The notes beneath the pieces were generated by a model, which saw only the letters and a program-made list of their open reading frames with translations, had not been told where the DNA came from and ran no database searches. From a virus: a DNA stretch of 26,007 bases. The stretch is from the IMG/VR virus record IMGVR_UViG_3300037041_000161, positions 1-26,007 of that record; one strand, written 5' to 3'. Shown here piece by piece: positions 19,168-26,007 of the stretch. The position numbers and the translations under genes are program-made. How positions within the stretch are numbered: the first letter of the stretch is position 1; each line of letters opens with the position of its first letter.

Positions 19168-19448
19168 GCTATTAGTGTTAAGTTTAATTTCTCTGCAATG
19201 TAAGAAAAGGCAAAATTATTGTCGCCGTCCCAAGCCAAATAAGTATCGCCGTCCATTGTTACGTTACCATCGGCTAAAGTTTGGCCGATAACCAAAGGCA
19301 TTGCTTCCGTACCTTCGCCACTTGCGTTTAGCGAATAGTAAAACGAGCAAAACGTTGCCAAGTTGTCGTTAATAATAATTGCATTTAGCAAATTAGCTTC
19401 TTGGCTTTCGCCGTTTTTCCAGATTGTAATCGGTTCGATTGGTTTCAT
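19164..19448 (-). CDS. Hypothetical tail-operon protein, 94 aa
   Basis: Not assigned. A mostly beta protein: PITIWKNGESQEANLLNAI, CSFYYSLNASGEGTEA, LADGNVTMDGDTYLAWDGDN and a final YIAEKLNLTLIA. The acidic, glycine-rich middle resembles small structural or decoration proteins. It is translationally coupled to both neighbours by 4-base overlaps. Confidence 0.7.
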   Translation of the reverse strand: MKPIEPITIWKNGESQEANLLNAIIINDNLATFCSFYYSLNASGEGTEAMPLVIGQTLADGNVTMDGDTYLAWDGDNNFAFSYIAEKLNLTLIA

Positions 19449-19690
19449 GAGTTTTTATTTTGTGATTGTAAATATTCAGTTATAATTTCTTCAGTCCAAA
19501 TTGCATTTGCTACCGCTTGCACCTTGGCATCTTCTCCGCTGATGTCATTGCTAGGATTAACAACATGGCGATGAAATGTACGGCTAATTTCTACCCCGTC
19601 CTTCTCGATTATGTTTGCAGTTCTTACTTGAATAAAGTTGTTTTCAAGTACCTCTATTTTGTCGATGATTGTTTTTTCTGTTAAAGCCAT
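19445..19690 (-). CDS. Hypothetical tail-operon protein, 81 aa
   Basis: Not assigned. MALTEKTIIDKIEVLENNFI, then QVRTANIIEKDGVEISRTFH, RHVVNPSNDISGEDAKVQAV and a C-terminal helix. The pattern of a beta strand pair followed by a conserved FHRHVV-P turn is common to small proteins next to tail fibres in this kind of phage. It follows the fibre stop by two bases and could be a fibre-assembly helper, which is inference. Confidence 0.7.
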   Translation of the reverse strand: MALTEKTIIDKIEVLENNFIQVRTANIIEKDGVEISRTFHRHVVNPSNDISGEDAKVQAVANAIWTEEIITEYLQSQNKNS

Positions 19691-19692
19691 TT

Positions 19693-22600
19693 TTATGTTA
19701 TATAAGTTATTGTACCTGTATTTGGTAAAGTAGCAGTAATTGGGTCACCTGTATTTTCGTAAATATATAATGAACTTGAATTTTGTGCTAAAACTATTTG
19801 ATTTGGGTTATTACTTGAATTTTGTATTCCTGAGCCTACATAAGTATCTCCACTAGAAGAACTTTTGCTTGCAAATGGAAGGCTTGATAAAATACAAGCA
19901 TTTGACCCTGTTCCTTTATTATTTACTTCAAAGTAATATGTTAGTGTTACCACCCTACCTATTTTTGTATAAGTGCCTCTTGGACTAAATATCGTTGTAT
20001 AACTACCACTTTCAGCCGTTACAGTCGGTGTCCAAGTCCCCTCCTCATAATCATCCAAGGTATTAGCATCTGCTGAAGCAACTTGAGTTGCAGGGAATTT
20101 TATCCCTGTGGTTTCAATTGTACTGCTAAAGGTCGCTGCGCCTGTGGAGGCTAGGGATAGAACTGAACCAGCCGTACCAACCCATTTATAGAAATTTAAA
20201 CTATCATTATCCCAATCGTTAAAAATCTGCCATTTTTGAGTTGCACCTTCTTTAAATTCTACAATTGGATATCCATCTGTATTAGCTTGCAATGTTAATA
20301 CGCTAAAATTATTTGAAGAATTATTTGTATTCTGAATTACTAATCCTGTTGAATATCCTCCTGCACTTGTTACAATAGATGTTCCTCTTAATATGCTGGT
20401 TCCATTTACATCAAGTTTGTAACCAGCATCCGTTGTCGTTCCAATCAAGACGTTGCCGCTTTGAGTTATTTTAATTAAAGAATTAGCATCTGTAATTTCC
20501 CCTACTGCACCATAAGCAAATCTCCAATCTTCTCCATCATCCATTCCAACCATCCAAGCATTAGAATTAGTAGTGCCGTTTTGATAGGTAATATATTGTT
20601 CTCCACTTGAAATACCTTGTGCAGCATTTCCTCCTATTATTATAGTGCTATCACCAGATGATGAAAATCGTGCAACAGTTTCCACGCTACTGCTGAAGGT
20701 AGCTGCGCCTGTGGAGGCTATTATAAGATGGTCAGTTGTACCACCTCCAGCTCTAAATGATATTGGTCTGCCAGTAGCTGCTGCTATAAATATTCCATCT
20801 ACACCACTACTAGTTCCAGCAAATATTCTATTGCTACCATTTGAAATTCCACCTAATCCAAGAGTAATGTAATTACTACCATAAGTTCCATCATTTGCTA
20901 AAAATATATTACCGTTAGCAGTTAAAGTACTTGAAATAGTAGCCGTCCCACTAACCTGCAACCTTGCTCCGTTGTCTGTTATCGTTCCAATCAAGACGTT
21001 GCCGCCTGAGGTGATTGTTAAATAATTTTCACCATTTGCTCTTATTATAGCTTTTCCACCATTTGCATCTATGTCTCCTAAATATACATCGTTAGTGGTT
21101 GCTTGTCTTGTTAATACTCTATCAGCATTTCCCGAACTATCCTTCATTTTAAGACTTATGTCTCCTGATGAATTCATAAGTGAAATATCTCCACCTGTTT
21201 GCACACTACTGCTAAAGGTCGCTGCTCCTGTGCCGTTAAAATATAAAATAGGAGAACCTGCACTTATAGGGTCTCCTCCACCTGCTGTACTTTGGTAAAT
21301 ACCAAAATCATTTGCAAGTAAATTTGTTGTTGCAAATCCCCAACTTTTAGTTCCACCTGTAGAACTCTTCATTTTAATTGTAGCCACATCATTGGTTACA
21401 ATTGTAATACCATTACCACTTGTTGAGGTAAATGTAGAAAGACCTGTTGCCCCATCTACTAATATTCTTACAAGAGAACTTGTAACGATATTAAAGTTTT
21501 GAGTGCCTGTATGACCTATAACTGAATCAAAAGCACCAACACTAATTAATGGATTACCTCCTGAACTACTACTTCGTCCTAAATAAAAACTTCCAGCACC
21601 TAGATTATCTAAATTTAAAATTGAAGCATTACTTGTTGTTGATGGTACAATAGATAATATTGGATTAGAAGTAGAACTTCCATTTTTTGTAATTACAATT
21701 GCAGTATTATCAACATCAGTAATAGAACTATTCCCAATCGTAGTACTTCCCGTAAACTTTGGCAAATAGTTAGTCGTACCCGTTCCCGTTACTGGGTTAG
21801 TCAAAGCGTTCTGCTTAGAGTTAAAGGTTGTCCAATCGGTACTTGATAACAAGCCATTTTGAGAGCCGCTAGCCGTTGCAATCGACAAGGTAATAGTTCC
21901 GCTTGTTGTTACTGGCGTTGAGCCAATAGTAACGCCGCTAGTCGCTGAGGATAAGCCGACAGAGGTAACCGTGCCAAGGTTAGATGTTTTATTGTTAAAG
22001 GTTGTCCAATCCGCCGAACTCAAAGCGCCTCGATTTGTCGCGCTTGCAGTCGGTAAGTTAAACGTATGAGTAGCCGTAGCGCTGGAAATTGCAAAGTCTG
22101 TTCCAGATGTACCAACCGCAAAGTTTTGGATTTGAGCCGTTAACCCATTAAGCGCAGTTAAACCAGTCGTAAACGTGGTAATTATCTGGCATAAATGGTT
22201 ATCCTCAGTATGTAGCGTAATTGTACGTCCCGAATGAATAACGTAATATCTAATCGCAAGCCTATCGGTTAAAGCTAGCGCCGTTGTCGGTACGGCAAGC
22301 GTTGAGAAATAAGAAATAACATTAGTTCCGAACGCAATTAACTCTGGAAACGTGCTATTGGATGCGATTAAGGTTGCAGTACCTCCCGAATTTACTTTGT
22401 ATAATTCAACGTAAAAAGTAGGTGAGCCGCCACCACTTGACGCGCTAAAGAAAGTTTCAAAGTTCCAGTTACCAGCTGGAATCTCCAATAAATTTGGGTC
22501 GCCAGCGTCCGTAATAAACGAAGCTATATAACCATTTGCATTAATTGTGAAATCCGTTCCAGCACCTAGAATTGGAACCTTGTTTAATTCCTTATAAGCA

Positions 22601-23301
22601 ACTCCGCCAATAGTACCTTGAGCAACCGAGCCGTTTAAGTAATAACTAACAGACGAACCGCCGCCGCTAGACTCTGGAAAATCCGCTAAACTGCCGTCGC
22701 CTCGAATGTATTGGCCAACTGTTCCCGCGCCAGTTACCGCAAGCGTTCCCGCCGTTGTTACTGGACTATTTGCAACGCTAAACGCCGACGGCATAGTTAA
22801 CGCAACCGAGGTGACGCTACCAGTCCCATAGGCCGTAGAATCAACCGAGCCGTTAGCCTTTAAGAATTGAGCCGATGTACCGCCAGCCTTTACAAAACTG
22901 CCCGCTTGGATTGTTTGCGCTCCTAAATTAACCGTAGTTACTGCGCCCGTGTAAGGGACATAACCGCCGCTAGAGTTTTCCCATCTACTAGTTGAGGAAT
23001 TATAGACTAAAACTTGGCCGTTACTAGGTGAAACAATCGAAACGTCGTTTAAATCGTTTAGGTCCAAGTTGCCTTGGTCTGTGTTTTCCCATTTGCCCGT
23101 AACCGAGTCATAACGCAATATTTGCCCGTTGGTTAAACCGCTAATTGCAACGTCGTTTAATTCGTCTAAATTCTCGGGTAAACCGCTTAAAAACGTGGCC
23201 TTTGTCGTCTGTTTATTCGCGCCGCTTTGCCAGATTAGGATAATATCTGAGTCGCCAACACTTGACGCAATTGGGAAATCTATATATCGTCTATTTGCCA
23301 T
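19693..23301 (-). CDS. Tail fibre / receptor-binding protein, 1202 aa
   Basis: N-terminal residues 1-110 include two copies of a motif of the type LNDV-x-I...NGQ-x-L-x-Y...WEN, probably for attachment. Then come repeats of the kind GTVTSVGLS, LLSSTDWTTFNSKQ and GAATFSS, several copies of NVLIGTTTDAGYKLDVNGT-like triple-strand repeats, and a C-terminal domain NTLDDYEEGTWTPTVTAESG...GTYTKIGRVV. A jelly-roll-like region lies around 240-370. There is no visible S74 autoprotease. DNA composition changes near 21740, and DNA repeats occur inside it, so the distal part has likely been exchanged. Confidence 0.87.
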   Translation of the reverse strand: MANRRYIDFPIASSVGDSDIILIWQSGANKQTTKATFLSGLPENLDELNDVAISGLTNGQILRYDSVTGKWENTDQGNLDLNDLNDVSIVSPSNGQVLVYNSSTSRWENSSGGYVPYTGAVTTVNLGAQTIQAGSFVKAGGTSAQFLKANGSVDSTAYGTGSVTSVALTMPSAFSVANSPVTTAGTLAVTGAGTVGQYIRGDGSLADFPESSGGGSSVSYYLNGSVAQGTIGGVAYKELNKVPILGAGTDFTINANGYIASFITDAGDPNLLEIPAGNWNFETFFSASSGGGSPTFYVELYKVNSGGTATLIASNSTFPELIAFGTNVISYFSTLAVPTTALALTDRLAIRYYVIHSGRTITLHTEDNHLCQIITTFTTGLTALNGLTAQIQNFAVGTSGTDFAISSATATHTFNLPTASATNRGALSSADWTTFNNKTSNLGTVTSVGLSSATSGVTIGSTPVTTSGTITLSIATASGSQNGLLSSTDWTTFNSKQNALTNPVTGTGTTNYLPKFTGSTTIGNSSITDVDNTAIVITKNGSSTSNPILSIVPSTTSNASILNLDNLGAGSFYLGRSSSSGGNPLISVGAFDSVIGHTGTQNFNIVTSSLVRILVDGATGLSTFTSTSGNGITIVTNDVATIKMKSSTGGTKSWGFATTNLLANDFGIYQSTAGGGDPISAGSPILYFNGTGAATFSSSVQTGGDISLMNSSGDISLKMKDSSGNADRVLTRQATTNDVYLGDIDANGGKAIIRANGENYLTITSGGNVLIGTITDNGARLQVSGTATISSTLTANGNIFLANDGTYGSNYITLGLGGISNGSNRIFAGTSSGVDGIFIAAATGRPISFRAGGGTTDHLIIASTGAATFSSSVETVARFSSSGDSTIIIGGNAAQGISSGEQYITYQNGTTNSNAWMVGMDDGEDWRFAYGAVGEITDANSLIKITQSGNVLIGTTTDAGYKLDVNGTSILRGTSIVTSAGGYSTGLVIQNTNNSSNNFSVLTLQANTDGYPIVEFKEGATQKWQIFNDWDNDSLNFYKWVGTAGSVLSLASTGAATFSSTIETTGIKFPATQVASADANTLDDYEEGTWTPTVTAESGSYTTIFSPRGTYTKIGRVVTLTYYFEVNNKGTGSNACILSSLPFASKSSSSGDTYVGSGIQNSSNNPNQIVLAQNSSSLYIYENTGDPITATLPNTGTITYIT
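20121..20153 (-). repeat. Tail fibre DNA repeat type 1, copy 1
   Basis: A 33-base segment starting TACTGCTAAAGGTCGCTGCG and ending CTGTGGAGGCT recurs at 20688-20720 with a few changes and in shorter form at 21207-21232. It encodes the AST-GAATFSS protein motif. Confidence 0.75.
20437..20459 (-). repeat. Tail fibre DNA repeat type 2, copy 1
   Basis: The 23 bases beginning CGTTCCAATCAAGACG and ending TTGCCGC are repeated exactly at 20983-21005. They encode the NVLIGT strand of the triple-strand repeat. Confidence 0.75.
20688..20720 (-). repeat. Tail fibre DNA repeat type 1, copy 2
   Basis: Near-identical to 20121-20153 (GAAGGTAGC in place of AAAGGTCGC). A shorter third copy lies at 21207-21232. 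High identity at DNA level suggests duplication or recent recombination. Confidence 0.75.
20983..21005 (-). repeat. Tail fibre DNA repeat type 2, copy 2
   Basis: Exact copy of 20437-20459, 546 bases further on. It is a natural site for unequal recombination within the fibre gene. Confidence 0.75.
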
Positions 23302-23303
23302 CT

Positions 23304-26007
23304 TTAGGAAATTGGGTAAACGTATGCGGTCGGTACTTGTCCAAAGGTAATGCGCGCCACGCGTGTGGCAAAATCATACTCCCAGCCAATTACTTGCATT
23401 CGCACCGTAGTGTAACCAGCGTAATTAAGCGAAACGGGTAAATAAGCGTTTCCAATTGTCGCGCCTTTGCGTCTAAACGACCCCTCTAAACGATAGCTGA
23501 GAGCGTTGTAAAGCGTCAACACATTACGCGCATAGCAGTCGCGCAAAGTAGGCGAATATCCGCCTAATAAGGCTTGGTTTTCAAACGTTATATTGGTTTG
23601 CGAGTAGGTAATTGACCCGTTGGCGTTGACTTGCAAAAGAAACGTCGATGTCTGGTAATTGTTATTATTAGAGTCCTTTAAAAAGACTTGAATTTGTACG
23701 TTTGCCTCGCCCGTGTAATCGTAATCGTCAAAGGTTACGGTTAGATTTCTTTGCGTGCTGGAAATTGTCGTAACTATTGGCAATACTTGCGAACCCGTTG
23801 GAATAGTTCCGCTTAAACTATTGACCAAAATAAAGGTGCTTGAAATAGTAAAGCCAGAGGCCGCAACATATTGCCGTTGATATTGACCGTTGACAACACC
23901 GCCCGTAAAGTCCAAAGTATTGGCCCCTAAAGTATCCGTTAATCGGTTTACTTGAGTAACCGCGCCGCTTGGCACTTGAATAATATTAGGCGTAGCCGCT
24001 AGGGATTTTTCTACAAACACAATGGCTGGCAATTCGCCAATCCTTAGCCAGTTTTTGGACGCCGTAATTACTAGGTCGCTAAAAACTAAATCGTCCTTTC
24101 GGATACTTGTATATGCGCGGGCCGTCTCGTAAACCTTTGCAACGCTGCTTGGATTTCTTTTCCCTTCAAAGGTTGGAATTATCTTTGCCGCAGTTACAAC
24201 CGCGTTGCCAGTCGGTCCGAAATATTTTAATTCGATTGACAAAAACCCAGCCGTCGGCAATACAAAAGACGAAAGTTTGAATTTACGCGTGTCGTCGTCC
24301 TTTGTCGAATAAAAAACGAAAGTATTGTAGGCTTCATCCCATGCCAAAAGATTTAAGCTTCCGACAATGGTAGTACCTAAATAACGGTCGGTCCCGCCAG
24401 AATCAACGTGCTTTATTGCAATTCCTAAACCGCTGGAAGACGTTGCATAGTTTATGTCTATTTCTAAATCTAAACTAAGGCCAGCAAAGTCCAAGAAAAC
24501 TGGTTTTGATGTAATCGGCTGGTCGGTTTCCTCGCCGTTAGGCATAAATCGAATGTCCCAGCTTACGCCTTGTTCGTCGTCATAACCAGTTTGGGACGGG
24601 ATGTTATTAGGAAAAATTTGGATTACCGCCGTATCTGGGTCTGGCGTAATTGTCCAGTCGTAAGGCTTGTAAGGCCCCTCCAAAAACCAAGATTGCTCAT
24701 TTAAGCTTTCGCCGTTTGCAATAACTGATTGCCCCAAGTCGCCTTGGGTTACGGTAAGTTTTTTAATCGGTCTTTGGTACTGCAAAAGCTGGTCACCTTG
24801 TACGGGTATCCAATCTGTTTCGGCATTGTCTTGGTCGCCTACAACTTCCAAAGTTTGGCCTTCATTGGAAAAGCTAACCATTAATCTGTTAGTGCCGTTA
24901 GATGACAACGCAACAAATTTTGAATCTGCATAGGTCAAAGCATTCCAAGTATTTAACGCTGGTATGGTTATTCTTTCCCATGTTATTGCGTCCGTACTAA
25001 TTGCAATACCATTGGAAGACGCCAAAATTAAACCAGTATAAATGCCGTTTCCAAATGCAAGTTGTGACGGTGAAACGCCTAAATCGGAAGCCGTCCAAGT
25101 AATGCCATCTGTTGAATAATTTCTACCAGTTGTAAATTTTCCGTTTGCAAAAATTACCTTAGTGCCATAAATTGTTCCAGTTCCAGTCCAATTAATTCCA
25201 TCTGTCGAGTACATAGTACGCTGGCCTCCAGTAGTTGCAACCGCAACAAATGTATTATTACCAAATGCAACAGAGTTCCAGCTATCGTCGTTACCTAAAA
25301 CGCTTCTTAAAGTCCACGAGATGCCGTCTGTCGAGGTCATTAATCTATTACTTCCACCATTGCCAACCACAACAAATAAGCCGTTACCGTAAGTAATTGC
25401 TTTTGGTGCAATACCGTTTGTAAATGGCGTGTAACGCGTCCAATTTATTCCATCTGTTGATACTTGAACATTTGTAATTAGGTCTAGTCCAGAGAATTCG
25501 GCTCCAACCGCTACAAATTTGTTATTGGCATAAATTACGTCAGATAAACCATAAGAGCCAATCGTTGTTGTGGTCCAAGTAATGCCATCGCTAGAATAAG
25601 GTAAGTTAAAAGAGCCATTAGAAACCGCTACAAATTTGCCATTACCGTAAGCAATTCCAGAATATGGATTCGCCGCAATTGTTTGTAAATACCAAGTTTC
25701 AGCCGAGCCAATAGCGCTATTTTCGTAACTTTCTTTTACTGCATAGGTATCCCAGTCATGTATATAAATAACAGTCGTATTGATATTTCGAGAAATAGCG
25801 CGCTGAATAATCCATCGGCCGTCCCTTTGAAACAAAACCCAACCCATTGTTTTACAAATTTCTAGCAAGAAATCGAATGCGTTTAAGCCTAATTCGTCAA
25901 ACGTAAACTCTTGCACCTTTAGATTTTCGCCAGCTGATTGCGCAAAAATAGACTTGGTATTGTCCATAACTAAACCCTCGTAAAGGTCGTTACAAACCTC
26001 AAAATCT
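23304..26007 (-). CDS. Tail tip/baseplate protein with inserted beta-propeller, 5' partial
   Basis: The frame stays open through the right edge (upstream codons read DFEVCNDLYEGLV before the internal ATG at 25967), so the true start lies outside the window. From that ATG there are 887 residues. The first 90 (FTFDELGLNAFDFLLEICKT, then MGWVLFQRDGRWIIQR) resemble a tail-associated structural domain. Residues 103-367 are seven repeats of the form AYGNGKFVAV...SSDGITWT, a seven-bladed propeller. The rest (from QTLEVVGDQDNAETDW to QVPTAYVYPIS) is beta-rich structural sequence. It precedes the fibre gene and is probably the baseplate or tip protein that holds it. Confidence 0.75.
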   Translation of the reverse strand, partial: DFEVCNDLYEGLVMDNTKSIFAQSAGENLKVQEFTFDELGLNAFDFLLEICKTMGWVLFQRDGRWIIQRAISRNINTTVIYIHDWDTYAVKESYENSAIGSAETWYLQTIAANPYSGIAYGNGKFVAVSNGSFNLPYSSDGITWTTTTIGSYGLSDVIYANNKFVAVGAEFSGLDLITNVQVSTDGINWTRYTPFTNGIAPKAITYGNGLFVVVGNGGSNRLMTSTDGISWTLRSVLGNDDSWNSVAFGNNTFVAVATTGGQRTMYSTDGINWTGTGTIYGTKVIFANGKFTTGRNYSTDGITWTASDLGVSPSQLAFGNGIYTGLILASSNGIAISTDAITWERITIPALNTWNALTYADSKFVALSSNGTNRLMVSFSNEGQTLEVVGDQDNAETDWIPVQGDQLLQYQRPIKKLTVTQGDLGQSVIANGESLNEQSWFLEGPYKPYDWTITPDPDTAVIQIFPNNIPSQTGYDDEQGVSWDIRFMPNGEETDQPITSKPVFLDFAGLSLDLEIDINYATSSSGLGIAIKHVDSGGTDRYLGTTIVGSLNLLAWDEAYNTFVFYSTKDDDTRKFKLSSFVLPTAGFLSIELKYFGPTGNAVVTAAKIIPTFEGKRNPSSVAKVYETARAYTSIRKDDLVFSDLVITASKNWLRIGELPAIVFVEKSLAATPNIIQVPSGAVTQVNRLTDTLGANTLDFTGGVVNGQYQRQYVAASGFTISSTFILVNSLSGTIPTGSQVLPIVTTISSTQRNLTVTFDDYDYTGEANVQIQVFLKDSNNNNYQTSTFLLQVNANGSITYSQTNITFENQALLGGYSPTLRDCYARNVLTLYNALSYRLEGSFRRKGATIGNAYLPVSLNYAGYTTVRMQVIGWEYDFATRVARITFGQVPTAYVYPIS
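24865..25665 (-). other. Seven-repeat beta-propeller region inside the tail protein
   Basis: Repeats begin at about residues 105, 144, 190, 233, 271, 303 and 344 (counted from the ATG at 25967). Each has a strand such as (I/V)-x-(Y/F)-(G/A)-N-(G/N)-K-F-V-A-V, followed in most by (S)-T-D-G-I-(T/N/S)-W-T. The spacing is 32-46 residues. The flanking sequence TWYLQT and SNEGQTLEVVGDQDN looks like the surrounding domain interrupted by the insert. Confidence 0.7.

Noticed and set aside
1-26007. CRISPR array, integrase, transposase or reverse-transcriptase diversity system
   Set aside because: No regularly spaced repeats with unique spacers and no recombinase, transposase or RT motifs were seen. 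The tail fibre repeats are internal protein repeats without a template-repeat/RT pair.

Overview
The window reads as a large part of the genome of a tailed, HK97-type siphovirus (free phage or prophage) of a Bacteroidota host, probably in or near Flavobacteriia. The evidence is the gene content (prohead protease, HK97-fold capsid, MuF protein, PBSX-like terminase, DUF4373-type replication initiator, HTH_39 protein, ERF and Gp157 recombination proteins), A-rich start regions without clear Shine-Dalgarno sites, and several matches to the flavobacterial promoter TTG-N17-23-TAnnTTTG. No integrase, transposase, CRISPR array or canonical tRNA was seen. Both ends cut through a gene. Almost everything is on the minus strand, so transcription runs from high to low coordinates; only two small genes near 15.2-15.8 kb are on the plus strand. 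|| Layout in transcription order. 26007-18880: tail tip/baseplate protein (5' end outside the window) carrying an inserted seven-bladed beta-propeller, a 1202-aa tail fibre, three small unknown proteins, a structured 3' element and a terminator. 18737-16115: lysis block with two small membrane proteins (holin candidates), a 41-aa basic protein, an M15 peptidase endolysin, a metallophosphoesterase, a small unknown protein and a membrane-anchored spanin-like protein. 16114-15814: non-coding, structured and repeat-rich, where the two transcription directions converge. 15216-15813 (plus): a small unknown protein and a MazG/NMAD1-like protein. 15141-11901: early operon from a recognisable promoter, with a zinc-ribbon-like protein, an acidic protein, ERF annealase, Gp157 and a chain of small, often ATGA-overlapped genes. 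11908-9609: replication operon with its own promoter and a leader whose last hairpin is a terminator just before the initiator start codon, then the DUF4373 initiator (with 11-bp iteron-like repeats inside it), an unknown protein, an SSB-like protein, a 58-aa membrane protein and a RusA-like resolvase. 9594-8843: a third promoter, a tRNA-Leu-like structure at the predicted transcript start, an XRE regulator and an 83-aa protein. 8821-8261: a methyltransferase bracketed by two terminators. 8229-1: packaging and head operon (small and large terminase, portal, MuF, GT25 glycosyltransferase, protease, capsid, terminator, GT4 glycosyltransferase, gp6-like connector, head-tail adaptor). || The most interesting parts are not the standard phage genes but the regulatory RNA and DNA around replication: 11-bp repeats out of phase with the reading frame inside the initiator gene, and a promoter-proximal leader with two loops of complementary sequence. 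Others are a degenerate tRNA-Leu-like element at a promoter, two unrelated glycosyltransferases inside the head operon, and a beta-propeller apparently inserted in a tail-tip protein. Seven genes shorter than about 60 codons were found by reading frames by hand and are listed.
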